From: Sphingorhabdus sp.
GTDB lineage: Bacteria > Pseudomonadota > Alphaproteobacteria > Sphingomonadales > Sphingomonadaceae
Reading direction: 5' to 3'
NCBI RefSeq assembly: GCF_029865925.1
Contig: NZ_JARXAI010000061.1
Span: 1-59,798, forward strand
DNA length: 59,798 nucleotides
The position numbers and the translations under genes are program-made. The stretch's first letter is position 1. Each line of letters opens with the position of its first letter. Under the pieces are notes generated by a model. It ran no database searches. It was given only the letters and a program-made list of their open reading frames with translations, and was not told where the DNA came from. Below are positions 17,308 to 26,800 of this stretch, piece after piece.

Positions 17308-18210
17308 TTAACCGAGCGCTTGCAACGCCTTCATCACGGCGATCGATTGTTCGCCACCCGACTGGGGAACGGTCTCACCAGTGCGATCGATGATTTTGTC
17401 CCATGCTCGTGCGAAACCTTCTACATTACGGTCTTCTTGACGCAGTGCGACGCCGGGGGTCATGGTGACATAGGCTGCGTGGTATCCGCCGCCGCCAGCT
17501 CCAATGATCATGTTGGTCGGCGCGTCTTCGCTCACCAAGTAAAGCGCGGCTGGCACGACATTTTCAGGTGTAAACTGTTCGAAAAGACCTTCTGGGAAGA
17601 TGTCTTCGGTCATCCGTGTGCCAGCAACCGGCGCGAGTGAATTGACGCGAACATTATACTTCGCACCTTCAAGATGCAGCGTCTTGGTAAAGCCAGCAAG
17701 GCCAAGCTTGGCAGCGCCATAATTGGCTTGTCCAAAGTTTCCGTAGAGCCCAGTCGACGACGTGGTCATCAAGATGCGGCCATAAGCCTGGTCACGCATG
17801 GTATCCCAAACCGCCTTTGTGCAGTTGGCGGAACCCATGACATGCACCTGAAGCACGAGGTTGAAGTCAGGCATATCCATCTTGGCAAAGCTCTTGTCAC
17901 GCAAGATACCAGCGTTGTTAATCAGTATGTGCACGCCGCCAAAGGCCTCTTTCGCCTTGGCTACCATTTCGACCATCTGTTCATATTCGGTTACGCTGCC
18001 GCCATTGGCCATCGCTTCGCCACCAGCGGATTTGATCTGCTCAACGACTTGCGCCGCTGCATCAGATGTACCGGTACCATCGCGTGCGCCGCCCAGATCA
18101 TTGACCACCACTTTGGCACCACGCTTGGCGAGTTCAAGGGCATAAGCCTTGCCCAAACCGCCGCCTGCACCCGTTACAATTGCAACCTTGTCTTTAAAAC
18201 TGATGGTCAT
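17308..18210 (-). CDS. Short-chain dehydrogenase, 3-hydroxyacyl-CoA dehydrogenase (MFE-2 N-domain)-like
   Basis: A 300-residue SDR close to the (3R)-hydroxyacyl-CoA dehydrogenase domain of peroxisomal multifunctional enzyme type 2. Motifs: TGAGGGLGKAYAL for NAD binding with VVVNDLGGARDGTG following (the diagnostic loop), NNAGILRDKSF, catalytic Ser in TSSTGLYG and YGAAK. The extended C-terminus after about 250 is seen in this group. The likely reaction is NAD-linked oxidation of 3-hydroxyacyl-CoA or a steroid-like substrate in beta-oxidation. It stands alone between a terminator and a 269-base spacer before phoB. That spacer shows no convincing gene, only a 25-codon open frame. Confidence 0.88.
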   Translation of the reverse strand: MTISFKDKVAIVTGAGGGLGKAYALELAKRGAKVVVNDLGGARDGTGTSDAAAQVVEQIKSAGGEAMANGGSVTEYEQMVEMVAKAKEAFGGVHILINNAGILRDKSFAKMDMPDFNLVLQVHVMGSANCTKAVWDTMRDQAYGRILMTTSSTGLYGNFGQANYGAAKLGLAGFTKTLHLEGAKYNVRVNSLAPVAGTRMTEDIFPEGLFEQFTPENVVPAALYLVSEDAPTNMIIGAGGGGYHAAYVTMTPGVALRQEDRNVEGFARAWDKIIDRTGETVPQSGGEQSIAVMKALQALG

Positions 18211-18479
18211 AGTCTATCTCCAATATGCACAACGGACAAAACCGCCATATTTGCCCGCGTCTTGGCATGGCCAGTCACTTGACGCAAGCGTAAAGCAGGG
18301 TCGGAAAGGCTGGTACGAAAAGAGAATTTAATCCTAAAGACACAATCACCAAATTGCCTTCCACGCGTCATCAATGGATGATCTATTTTGTAGGAAGTCG
18401 CAATGAATCCCCACTGTCTTGCCACCGCACCTGCAACGCTGATTGGGTTTGGCGTTGGCGTGTTCGACCAGATTTCCTA

Positions 18480-19175
18480 TTAGACGGCGTCTTGGTCCAA
18501 TGAATAGCCCGCCGAACGGACCGTCCGGATGATGTCGCTGTCAAAGCCTTCGTTCAAGGCCTTGCGCAGACGGCGGATATGTACATCAACGGTGCGGATT
18601 TCGATGTCGCTATCATGGCCCCAGACGCTATCGAGCAAGCGCTCACGCGAAAAGACATGGCCTGGATATTCGAGGAAATGCTTGAGCAACCGGTATTCGG
18701 TCGGACCCAAAGGCACATGCTTACCACCGCGTTTCACCCTATGCGCGACGGTGTCCATTTCGACATCACCGAAGCGCAAGGCTTCGCCAGCCAGGGCTGG
18801 GCGTACGCGGCGGAGGACGGCCTTGGCACGGGCAACGAGCTCGCGTGGTGAAAACGGCTTGGTGACATAATCATCAGCACCGATTTCAAGTCCACGTATC
18901 CGGTCATCCTCTTCACCACGCGCGGTTAGCATGATGATTGGTACATTGGCGGTGTTGTCCGACTTGCGCAATTGGCGGCATACTTCGATGCCGGATAAAT
19001 TCTCCAGCATCCAATCGAGCAATACCAAATCAGGAGTGCGCTCCTTGGCCATCAACAGCGCCTCTTCACCGTCGCCGGTGTGTTGGACGTCGAATTCTTC
19101 GCGTTCAAAATGCCAGCGTACCAACTCGGCAAGCGCACTGTCGTCTTCAACCAATAGCAATTGCGCCTTGGGCAT
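18480..19175 (-). CDS. phoB: Phosphate regulon response regulator PhoB
   Basis: OmpR-class response regulator of 231 residues that binds Pho boxes when phosphorylated by PhoR under phosphate starvation. The receiver has acidic pocket Glu10-Asp11-Asp12, phosphorylated Asp54 (LVLLDWMLE) and Lys106 (YVTKPF). The winged helix domain ends with RTVDVHIRRLRKAL and TVRSAGYSL. The start at 19175 (MPKAQLLLVEDD) is supported by GGAG upstream; the frame extends 12 codons further without similarity. It is the last gene of phoR-pstSCAB-phoU-phoB, 13 bases after phoU. Confidence 0.97.
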   Translation of the reverse strand: MPKAQLLLVEDDSALAELVRWHFEREEFDVQHTGDGEEALLMAKERTPDLVLLDWMLENLSGIEVCRQLRKSDNTANVPIIMLTARGEEDDRIRGLEIGADDYVTKPFSPRELVARAKAVLRRVRPALAGEALRFGDVEMDTVAHRVKRGGKHVPLGPTEYRLLKHFLEYPGHVFSRERLLDSVWGHDSDIEIRTVDVHIRRLRKALNEGFDSDIIRTVRSAGYSLDQDAV

Positions 19176-19188
19176 ATATATCTCCGCT

Positions 19189-19860
19189 TTAAGCGTCAGG
19201 CAGGTTTTCACCCGTTTCGGTAAAATAAATCATTTGCGCCACATTAGTGGTGTGATCGCCAATCCGTTCAAGGTTTTTTGCGGTGAACAGCAAATGCGCA
19301 ACTTCCGTCGCATTTTGGGGATTTTTGACGACATAAGCGACGAAGTCTACGAATAAATCCTTGTTAAGCTGATCCACCACATCGTCGCGAACGGTGACCG
19401 CGCAGGCCAGATCGACGTCACGCTTGGCATAAGCGTCCATCGCCATGCGGATCATTTCGACGACGATTTCGCCCATGCGGCCCAATTGCTCAAGCGCGGA
19501 GGACGGTATCTTGCCATTCATCTGCGGCACGCGCTTGGCGATATTTTTGGCATAATCGCCAATGCGTTCAATGACGGCCGACATTTTGAGCGCGGCGATT
19601 AGCTCACGCAAATCATCCGCCATTGGTGCGCGCAATGCGATGGTCCGGACCACCAATCGTTCGACTTCGGTTTCGAGTGTGTCGATGATTTTGTCATCAG
19701 CGCGGATGGTTGCGGCTGTGTCGGTATCATGCTCGCGCAACGCCTTCATCGCCGCAATGACCGCAGCTTCGGCCCGCGCACCCATTTCGGCAATGAGCCC
19801 ACGGATTTCGTCCATGTCATCGTCAAATGCCGTGATTGTGTGCTTTGTGCCAGTGGTCAT
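19189..19860 (-). CDS. phoU: Phosphate signalling protein PhoU
   Basis: Peripheral membrane protein of 223 residues that couples PstSCAB occupancy to PhoR and limits phosphate uptake. It has the two tandem three-helix bundles with metal-binding motifs E/DxxxD: EVERLVVRTIALRAPMADDLRELIAALK and the second-half MKMSAVIERIGDYAKNIAKR-type and NLERIGDHTTNVAQM repeats. It lies between pstB (12 bases) and phoB (13 bases). Confidence 0.97.
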   Translation of the reverse strand: MTTGTKHTITAFDDDMDEIRGLIAEMGARAEAAVIAAMKALREHDTDTAATIRADDKIIDTLETEVERLVVRTIALRAPMADDLRELIAALKMSAVIERIGDYAKNIAKRVPQMNGKIPSSALEQLGRMGEIVVEMIRMAMDAYAKRDVDLACAVTVRDDVVDQLNKDLFVDFVAYVVKNPQNATEVAHLLFTAKNLERIGDHTTNVAQMIYFTETGENLPDA

Positions 19861-19872
19861 GTCGTAATCTTT

Positions 19873-20667
19873 CTAACCGTAACGGCCGGTAATATAATCT
19901 TTGGTGCGGTCTTCGCGTGGATTGGTAAATATGTCGGACGTTTGGCCAAATTCAATCAAATCGCCCAAATGGAAAAAGGCGGTGCGTTGCGATACGCGCG
20001 CGGCCTGTTGCATATTATGGGTCACGATGATGATAGCATATTTTCCGCGCAGGTCGTGAATTAACTCCTCAATCCGCGCAGTCGCGATTGGGTCAAGCGC
20101 GGAGCAAGGTTCATCCATCAATATCACTTCAGGGTCCACTGCAATGGCGCGGGCAATACACAGGCGTTGCTGCTGACCGCCGGAAAGCGCCGTTCCGCTC
20201 TCGCCCAGGCGATCCTTGACCTCAGTCCACAATCCAGCGCGGGTGAGTGACGTCTCGACGATTTGATCCAACTCGGCCTTGCCGCTGGCCAGACCGTGGA
20301 TACGCGGACCATAAGCGACATTGTCGTAAATCGATTTCGGGAATGGATTTGGCTTTTGAAACACCATTCCAACGCGCGCGCGCAATTGCACGACATCCAT
20401 GCCAGATGCATAAATGTCTTCGCCGTCGAGCAATATCTGGCCTTCGACACGGGCCCCGGCGACGGTGTCGTTCATTCGGTTCAAAGACCGCAGAAAAGTT
20501 GACTTTCCGCAACCGGATGGACCGATAAACGCAGTCACATTCTCCCGATCAACGTCAATCGAGACGTCGTGAATGGCTTGCTTCTCGCCATAATATACAT
20601 TCACATTGCGAGTGGATATTTTGGATATTCCAGGGGTTACGCCCACATTACCGTCCTTTGTTTTCAT
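19873..20667 (-). CDS. pstB: Phosphate ABC transporter ATPase
   Basis: Cytoplasmic ATPase of the high-affinity phosphate importer, 264 residues. Walker [10 protein letters not shown], signature [14 protein letters not shown], Walker [14 protein letters not shown] and the switch histidine in [20 protein letters not shown] are all intact. The C-terminus [12 protein letters not shown] is the PstB hallmark. Follows pstA by three bases. Confidence 0.98.
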   Translation of the reverse strand: MKTKDGNVGVTPGISKISTRNVNVYYGEKQAIHDVSIDVDRENVTAFIGPSGCGKSTFLRSLNRMNDTVAGARVEGQILLDGEDIYASGMDVVQLRARVGMVFQKPNPFPKSIYDNVAYGPRIHGLASGKAELDQIVETSLTRAGLWTEVKDRLGESGTALSGGQQQRLCIARAIAVDPEVILMDEPCSALDPIATARIEELIHDLRGKYAIIIVTHNMQQAARVSQRTAFFHLGDLIEFGQTSDIFTNPREDRTKDYITGRYG

Positions 20668-20670
20668 AAG

Positions 20671-21936
20671 TCACCAACGCGTTTCGAAACGGTTGCGAAG
20701 ATAGATGGCAAGGGCGTTCATGCCCAACAAGAATATCAGCAACACAATGATTGCGGCACTGGTTTTTTCGACAAAGCCCTGATTGACCTCGTCCGACCAA
20801 AGATAGATTTGCACAGGCAAAGCGGTTGTCGCCTCGGTGAAGCCTTCAGGCGCAGCCGGGATGAAGGCGCGCATGCCGATCATCAACAATGGTGCAGTTT
20901 CACCCAAAGCGCGCGCCATGCCGATAATCGTGCCGGTTAATATGCCCGGAAGGGCAAGCGGGAGCACATGGTGGAACACGACTTGCACAGGCGAGGCACC
21001 AATACCCAATGCCGCATCACGGATCGACGGCGGCACGGATTTGACAGCATTGCGGCCCGCAATGACGATGACCGGCATCGTCATCAGCGCAAGCGTCAAA
21101 CCGCCGACCAATGCAGACGACCGTGGCATACCGAACATGGTCAGGAAAACCGCCAAACCCAGCAGACCAAAGATGATGGAGGGCACGGCCGCCAAATTGT
21201 TGATCGACACCTCAATAATATCAGTCAGCTTATTCTTGGCGGCATATTCCTCAAGATACAAAGCGGCCAATATGCCGACCGGGAAGGCAAGCATCAGGGT
21301 AATCACCATGGTCATCAGCGATCCCTTGAACGCTGCCCATATGCCTACCGCAGATGGGTCCGTGGCGTCTGCACCTGTCAAGAACGTCCAGTTAAAGCCA
21401 GTGCGCAACGCGTCTTTTTGCGCCAGCGCTGCAACTGTTTGTTCGGCTGCAGGCTCCCCATCGCGTTTGAACGCAACATCCAATCGCGAGTCCACTGGCA
21501 ACCACAGTTGCTGCTTTGCTGTCACGAGGCTGGGATTATCCAGCAGCATCTGCCGCGCATTGCCCGCAGCACCCGTTGTCAAAAGGCCTTCACTTAGTTC
21601 GCCATATTGCTCACTGACCGCAAGTTCAACGATGCCGGGAATATCCATCGAATTGAGCGCAGCATCGGCGTTCGGGCCGCTGATCGAAGCTGCCGTTGCG
21701 CCAGACGTTAACGCCGGAAAGTCAAAATCAACCGCAATCTCTGTGCGCTGAAAACCGCGCAAGCCTTGGCCCATCATTGTGAACAGCAAAAAGGCGAGGA
21801 ACAAAGTCGACAGCGCAACAGCCAGAAAGCCCATTGCCTTAAACCGACGCTCGGCCGCATAGCGGCCTGCGATGCGCTTTTGCATGATTTGCCCGTTCCA
21901 ATCGGTGGGCGTTGGCTCCATGATGGCGTTACTCAT
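20671..21936 (-). CDS. pstA: Phosphate ABC transporter permease PstA
   Basis: Inner-membrane permease of 421 residues with one N-terminal segment (about 35-58) then a periplasmic insert, and about five helices from residue 200. The insert of about 140 residues between them makes it longer than E. coli PstA (about 296) but is common in alphaproteobacteria. The permease loop carries the EAA-type motif AALGIGASPVQVVFHHVLPLA. The start overlaps the pstC stop by eight bases, indicating coupled translation. Confidence 0.95.
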   Translation of the reverse strand: MSNAIMEPTPTDWNGQIMQKRIAGRYAAERRFKAMGFLAVALSTLFLAFLLFTMMGQGLRGFQRTEIAVDFDFPALTSGATAASISGPNADAALNSMDIPGIVELAVSEQYGELSEGLLTTGAAGNARQMLLDNPSLVTAKQQLWLPVDSRLDVAFKRDGEPAAEQTVAALAQKDALRTGFNWTFLTGADATDPSAVGIWAAFKGSLMTMVITLMLAFPVGILAALYLEEYAAKNKLTDIIEVSINNLAAVPSIIFGLLGLAVFLTMFGMPRSSALVGGLTLALMTMPVIVIAGRNAVKSVPPSIRDAALGIGASPVQVVFHHVLPLALPGILTGTIIGMARALGETAPLLMIGMRAFIPAAPEGFTEATTALPVQIYLWSDEVNQGFVEKTSAAIIVLLIFLLGMNALAIYLRNRFETRW

Positions 21937-23317
21937 ATGCTTCCCGATATTTTTTTACGGCGCGTAAAGCGACATAATTGAGGAAGAATGTCGTCACGAA
22001 CAGCGCAAGCCCGAGGGCAAATGCGGCAAGCGTATGCGGGCTTCCGAAATCTTGGTCACCCGTCAGAAGCGCGACAATCTGGACGGTAACAGTGGTGATG
22101 GTCGCAAAAGGGTTCGCGGTCAGGTTCGCGGTATAACCCGCCGCCATCACAACAATCATGGTTTCGCCAATCGCGCGGCTGACGGCCAGCAATACACCCC
22201 CGACAACGCCCGGTAATGCGGCGGGCAGCAAAACTTTCTTGATAGTTTCGCTCTTGGTTGCGCCCATGGCAAGGCTACCGTCGCGCATGGCATTGGGCAC
22301 AGCGGCGATGCTGTCATCGGACATGGACGACACCAATGGAATAATCATGACGCCCATGACGATGCCAGCGGCCAAGGCATTGTCGGACGCGGCATTGCTG
22401 ACGCCAAGCATGACGGCAAAGTCACGCACCGCAGGCGCCACCGTTAACGCTGCAAAATATCCATAAACCACCGTTGGCACACCAGCGAGAATTTCGAGGA
22501 TCGGCTTCATCCATTTGCGCACCGTCGCGGACGCATATTGGGTCAAGAAGATTGCGCTCATCAAGCCGAGCGGAATGGCAACAACCATCGCGATAATGGC
22601 TCCAATGAAAATCGTACCCCAGAATAAAGGTATCGCGCCATAACCATTGTCCGCGCCCGGGGTCACAGTCGATTTGGGATTCCATTCCGTGCCAAACAGA
22701 AACTCAAATGGAGATACCATCGAGAAGAAACGCCATGATTCAAAGATCAACGAGGCAAAAATGCCGAGTGTCGTGAGGATTGCGATCAACGATGCAACCA
22801 GCAATCCGAACATGACAATGCGTTCGACCTTGCTGCGGGCGCGAAAGTCGGGCTTTATGCGGGTGAATGCAAACGCGCCGCCAGCGAAGAACAGCACTAA
22901 CGTCGCGGCTACGCCAATCCATTGATAATAGGCCAATGCGCCTTGGTATAACGGGACGAGCTTTTCGCTCTCACCCTGAAACGCAGCGGTTTGAAAACCT
23001 TGTGCAATCGCCCGCGCTTCCGACAGGATCGCGGCGCGCGCAAAACCGTCTTGCGGCAAGTCGGCGGCCGCAGGGGCCGACAGCACCATGTTGGTGACCA
23101 ATGACGGAGAAATCGACTGCCAGATGAACATGAACACAAGCGCCGGAGCAATGGAGCAAATCGCCACAAACCAGCCGTGATAATAAGGCAGGCTGTTTAC
23201 GGTGCCCCGCGGGCCACCTTTTGCACTACGCACAAACGCGGCAGCACGCGCACGCCCAGCGATCCAAGCAATAAGGCCGAGACCAAGGACAAGGAAGAGC
23301 AATGCCGTTCCAGTCAT
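21929..23317 (-). CDS. pstC: Phosphate ABC transporter permease PstC
   Basis: Inner-membrane permease of 462 residues, partner of PstA. Two N-terminal hydrophobic segments flank a periplasmic domain, then about five helices starting near residue 165 with GTEWNPKST before the permease domain and the coupling loop AMGATKSETIKKVLLPAALPG. The length is above the E. coli form (about 319), again typical of alphaproteobacteria. It is 126 bases after pstS, and a hairpin in that spacer may reduce permease relative to PstS expression. Confidence 0.96.
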   Translation of the reverse strand: MTGTALLFLVLGLGLIAWIAGRARAAAFVRSAKGGPRGTVNSLPYYHGWFVAICSIAPALVFMFIWQSISPSLVTNMVLSAPAAADLPQDGFARAAILSEARAIAQGFQTAAFQGESEKLVPLYQGALAYYQWIGVAATLVLFFAGGAFAFTRIKPDFRARSKVERIVMFGLLVASLIAILTTLGIFASLIFESWRFFSMVSPFEFLFGTEWNPKSTVTPGADNGYGAIPLFWGTIFIGAIIAMVVAIPLGLMSAIFLTQYASATVRKWMKPILEILAGVPTVVYGYFAALTVAPAVRDFAVMLGVSNAASDNALAAGIVMGVMIIPLVSSMSDDSIAAVPNAMRDGSLAMGATKSETIKKVLLPAALPGVVGGVLLAVSRAIGETMIVVMAAGYTANLTANPFATITTVTVQIVALLTGDQDFGSPHTLAAFALGLALFVTTFFLNYVALRAVKKYREAYE

Positions 23318-23386
23318 AAACTTAACTCTGCCCCCTTGGACCCGATGATCCGAAACCCGTCATACCCAGCGCCCAGAAATAGCATA

Positions 23387-23418
23387 GGCCTGGATCAAAC
23401 ACCGAATCGATCCAGGCC
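23387..23418. promoter_or_regulatory. Hairpin between pstS and pstC, possible attenuator or mRNA stabiliser
   Basis: GGCCTGGATC and its exact complement GATCCAGGCC are separated by 12 bases. It sits in the 126-base spacer after pstS. Such structures are known downstream of abundant binding-protein genes, where they protect the upstream mRNA or partly terminate. No T-run follows on the minus strand. Confidence 0.6.
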
Positions 23419-23443
23419 CATAGACGCCATCATTGTTGCACTT

Positions 23444-24496
23444 TTATTTCAAATCCGCGCCCGTCATAACGGTCAGGCCGTTCGCAGAATCGCTGGCCAC
23501 CTTGTAATCGGCATCGCTGGACGCAATCATGCCCAATTTTGTAAGATAACCACCAACGACACCGCCCTTCAGGAATTCGAGGACGAAATCTTTAATACCC
23601 GGAATTTTGTCGACATGCGCTTTCTTCACATAAATAAACATCTTGCGCGCGCCGGGGTAGCTGCCATCTGAAATCGTGCCGATTGTTGGGTTCACACCAT
23701 TCATATTGATGCCATGCACCTTCGATGCATTTTCTTCCATATAGCTATAACCGAAGATGCCGACCATGTTCGGGTTGGAGCTCAGCTTCTGCACGATCAG
23801 ATTGTCGTTTTCGCCCTGTTCCTTGAACGCACCATCATTGCGCACTTCGGTGCATATCGCCTTATACTTGTCTTCGTCGCTATCTTTCAGCGCCTTGGTC
23901 GCGGCGTCGGTCTGGCAGCCGACTTCCATGATCAGCTCATGGAAGGAATCGCGTGTGCCAGATGTCGTTGGCGGGCCGTAAACCGAAATCGGCAGTTTCG
24001 GCAGCGATGGATTTACATCGGACCAAAGCTTAGCGGTCTGTGGTTTGCCAAACGGGTTTGCGGCAAGCGCCTTGTACACGTCGGCGGTGGACAATGCGAA
24101 TTTCGTGCCGGTGTTGGACTGCGCAAGCGCGAGCCCGTCAATACCAACCTGAACTTCGATTATGTCCTTCACGCCATTTTTCTGGCAGTTATCGAACTCG
24201 CTCTTTTTCATGCGACGCGAGGCATTAACGATATCCGGCTTATCTGCTCCGACACCCTTGCAGAACTGCTCAATACCACCGCCGGTACCAGTCGATTCAA
24301 GTACGGGCGATTTGCGCGTTGGGTCTACCTTGGCAAATGCCTCTGATGCGGCCTTGGCGAAAGGGAACACCGTCGAAGAACCCACAATCCGGATTTCCTG
24401 ACGCGAACCACCGGCAGCACCGCCAGTGCTGGCTTGGTCATTACAGGCCGAAAGGGCGAGTGCACTTACGGCAATGAGCGATAATTTCTTCAACAT
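23444..24496 (-). CDS. pstS: Phosphate-binding lipoprotein PstS
   Basis: Periplasmic phosphate receptor of about 350 residues, here as a membrane lipoprotein: signal MLKKLSLIAVSALALSACND with lipobox ALSAC. Phosphate-binding segments VGSSTVFPFA and TSGTRDSFHELI are visible. It is one of the PBP_like_2 family with the SGS/T loops of PstS. Start 24496 is chosen because it gives a proper signal peptide and has GGGA nine bases upstream; longer reading frames from 24532 lack a ribosome site. Expression is expected to be driven by the upstream Pho box under phosphate limitation. Confidence 0.95.
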   Translation of the reverse strand: MLKKLSLIAVSALALSACNDQASTGGAAGGSRQEIRIVGSSTVFPFAKAASEAFAKVDPTRKSPVLESTGTGGGIEQFCKGVGADKPDIVNASRRMKKSEFDNCQKNGVKDIIEVQVGIDGLALAQSNTGTKFALSTADVYKALAANPFGKPQTAKLWSDVNPSLPKLPISVYGPPTTSGTRDSFHELIMEVGCQTDAATKALKDSDEDKYKAICTEVRNDGAFKEQGENDNLIVQKLSSNPNMVGIFGYSYMEENASKVHGINMNGVNPTIGTISDGSYPGARKMFIYVKKAHVDKIPGIKDFVLEFLKGGVVGGYLTKLGMIASSDADYKVASDSANGLTVMTGADLK

Positions 24497-24575
24497 ATTG
24501 GCGGTTCCCATAAACGATTTGGCGCATTTCAAACAACACTTTGACAGGTCATTAGACGACCCCGATGGCCGATAA

Positions 24576-24604
24576 ATGACTATTGTATTACATTATTATG
24601 ACAG
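24576..24604 (-). promoter_or_regulatory. Three-repeat Pho box controlling pstS
   Basis: On the minus strand three heptamers CTGTCAT, ATGTAAT, TAGTCAT lie at exact 11-base periodicity, matching the PhoB repeat (the first perfect, the other two 5 of 7). The first overlaps the last codons (Leu-Ser-stop) of phoR. A possible -10 (TCTAAT) lies about 20 bases downstream. Confidence 0.8.
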
Positions 24605-25843
24605 ACCTGTTGGCGCAACCGGTAACAATATTGACACGGTCGTGCCTTTGCCGACTGTGCTGCGGATTTCCAGATGGCCGCGATGCCGATCAACGATATG
24701 TTTGACAAGGCTTAAGCCTAAGCCAGTTCCGCCAACCAAGCGGCTTCTTCCAGAATCCACACGATAAAACCGTTCGGTAAGGCGCGGTAAATGTTCAGGG
24801 GCAATGCCGTCCCCCACATCCGCTACCGTAAGTTTAATCATTGCGCCAGATCGCGAACGCACCAGCGAGACCGTTACCGGCGTTCCAGCGCGACCATATT
24901 TCAGCGCATTGTTCAAAATGTTGCTCGCCAACTGCCGCAATTGTCCGGAGTCTCCCAAGACAGGCGGCAGACCTGCCATCACATCAATCATGATATCCGC
25001 GCCACGTTCCTTTTGGCTGTTGCGTAACTGATCAACGGTTTCCATGACGACATCGGAAAAATCAACCGGCGTTTGCGGGGGATCATATTTCTCGGCCTCA
25101 ATCCGGCTCAACGACATCAGGTCTCGAACCAGCGCCTGCATCCGATCGGTCTCCGTGGCCATGATGCCTAGAAAGCGGCTGCGCGTGGCGACGTCGTCAC
25201 CCGCCGCTGGGTCATCCAGCGTTTCGATAAAGCCCTTGATAGCGGCCAGTGGTGTCAATAATTCGTGGCTCGCGTTGGCGACAAAATCGACCCGCATTTT
25301 TTCGGCGGCCTGCGTTCCGCTGCGATCTGCCATGTGCACGATTTTCTGTGATGGACCCATGGTTTGAATCCGCATGTCCCATAATTGGTTTTTCTGGCCA
25401 ATGCCTACGAGCCGAATCGGGTGTCCGCTATGCTGCGCATCTGGGTCTGTCAGCCGCTCAATCGCGCCTGCGTGACGAAACGCCATGCGCACATTTTGGC
25501 TAACAACATTTGGTCCAAGCAAACGCAACGCAACTTGGTTAGCAGCGGTTACACGGGCATTTTCGACCATCAATATGGCATCGGTCGACGAATCGATAAA
25601 CGCCTGCAACTGGGGATGTGAGCTAATCGCCAGGACTTCTGTTTCCGTTGCTGTTGGCTTATCGTTCTCCTGAGGTGCATCTTCGCGATCATGCGGATCA
25701 GCGGCGATGAACAATGCAATCAACATTGAGACAAGAATGACGAGAACGCGCTCGGCGGAGCCCGCCATTTGGTCCGCGAACATGGCACCGACAAGTGCCA
25801 AGGCAAATGCCACAATCATGCGGGGAGACAACCAACTGTTCAC
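24596..25843 (-). CDS. phoR: Phosphate regulon sensor histidine kinase PhoR
   Basis: Membrane kinase of about 415 residues that phosphorylates PhoB when phosphate is low. Two N-terminal hydrophobic segments (about 8-24 and 32-48), a PAS-like region (about 75-170), then HisKA with His193 in FVANASHELLTPL, and the ATPase boxes NILNNALKYG (N), VGDGIAPEHLPRL (G1) and GGTGLGLSLVKHIV (G2). Start chosen as the GTG at 25843, preceded by AGGG at a good distance; the open frame continues 22 codons upstream. The pstS Pho box overlaps its 3' end. Confidence 0.93.
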   Translation of the reverse strand: MNSWLSPRMIVAFALALVGAMFADQMAGSAERVLVILVSMLIALFIAADPHDREDAPQENDKPTATETEVLAISSHPQLQAFIDSSTDAILMVENARVTAANQVALRLLGPNVVSQNVRMAFRHAGAIERLTDPDAQHSGHPIRLVGIGQKNQLWDMRIQTMGPSQKIVHMADRSGTQAAEKMRVDFVANASHELLTPLAAIKGFIETLDDPAAGDDVATRSRFLGIMATETDRMQALVRDLMSLSRIEAEKYDPPQTPVDFSDVVMETVDQLRNSQKERGADIMIDVMAGLPPVLGDSGQLRQLASNILNNALKYGRAGTPVTVSLVRSRSGAMIKLTVADVGDGIAPEHLPRLTERFYRVDSGRSRLVGGTGLGLSLVKHIVDRHRGHLEIRSTVGKGTTVSILLPVAPTGLS

Positions 25844-25960
25844 TTTGTACCCTGCTGCAATTCCTGTGAGATCGCCACACATATAGATACAGCGATTTGG
25901 CGCAAGCAACGGCGATCAAAAAATGTCAGGGGCTGTGTGTGCTCTCCGCCTCTGCGTGAT

Positions 25961-26635
25961 CTAATGCGATGCCATCCGCTTTAGGCAATCAAGCAATTCG
26001 TCAAAATGATCAATGACAGCATCGGCGCACATATCCTCGACCGGCCCATGCAAAAACCCGAAACTGACGGCCACGCTTGGCACGCTGGCATTCTTCGCCG
26101 CCATGACATCATAGATTGAGTCACCGACATAAGCTGCGCGTCCGCCGCCACAGCGCTTAATCATTTCAAAGATTGGTGCGCCGGACGGCTTGGCATTTTC
26201 CTTACCCAAAGTATCCGCGCCCAAGATGCACCCCATACGGTCCGCTAGATTCAGGTCAGTCAGCAATTTGACCGCAAGGCTTTCAAATTTGTTGGTCACG
26301 ACGGCGTAACGCACACCCATATTGTCGAGCGCATCCAACAACGCCAGCGCGCCGTCAAACGGACGGCTGTGTTCCGAGACGTTCGCTTCGTAGTAATTAA
26401 GCATCTGGCGATACAGTGGTTTGAAATCATTATCGGGGATGCCGCCGGTTGCCTCAAGCCCCTGTTGCAGCATCAACTTCGCCCCGCCGCCAATATGCTG
26501 CTTTACAGTATCGGCGGAAAGCAGCGGTCTGCCTGCGCTTCCCAGCACATGGTTGACTGCAGCCGTTAAATCGCCGCTGGTGTCGATCAAAGTGCCATCA
26601 AGATCAAAACCGATGATGTCGAAAGGAAAATCCAA
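25961..26635 (-). CDS. gph: Phosphoglycolate phosphatase-like HAD hydrolase
   Basis: HAD-superfamily phosphatase of about 224 residues that dephosphorylates 2-phosphoglycolate, a by-product of DNA 3' end repair. HAD motifs: GFDLDGTLIDTS (I), VVTNK (II), and GDSIYDVMAAKNA (IV) with cap domain between. The start is a TTG at 26635 giving MDFPFDIIGFDLDG, the usual family opening, with a perfect AAGGAG seven bases upstream; the frame is open 48 codons further but unsupported. Divergent from glmU. Confidence 0.85.
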   Translation of the reverse strand: MDFPFDIIGFDLDGTLIDTSGDLTAAVNHVLGSAGRPLLSADTVKQHIGGGAKLMLQQGLEATGGIPDNDFKPLYRQMLNYYEANVSEHSRPFDGALALLDALDNMGVRYAVVTNKFESLAVKLLTDLNLADRMGCILGADTLGKENAKPSGAPIFEMIKRCGGGRAAYVGDSIYDVMAAKNASVPSVAVSFGFLHGPVEDMCADAVIDHFDELLDCLKRMASH

Positions 26636-26800
26636 ACCCAAACTCCTTAACAATCCATTAGTGCCGAGCGAGAGCGGGACGCTAAAATTAAACATGTTTT
26701 CCATCCTGTCTCGACCGGGATCAACACGAACGGGAATAATTACAATGCTCTTGGCTGCAAGTTCTGGAAACCGCAACAATTTGCTGGCATGGAGATGCTC

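Noticed and set aside
18402-18483. 25-codon plus-strand frame downstream of phoB
   Set aside because: Short, no ribosome site and overlaps the phoB stop; nothing supports translation.
20837-21751. Long plus-strand open frame (304 codons) across pstA
   Set aside because: Antisense to pstA; low-complexity product without domains.
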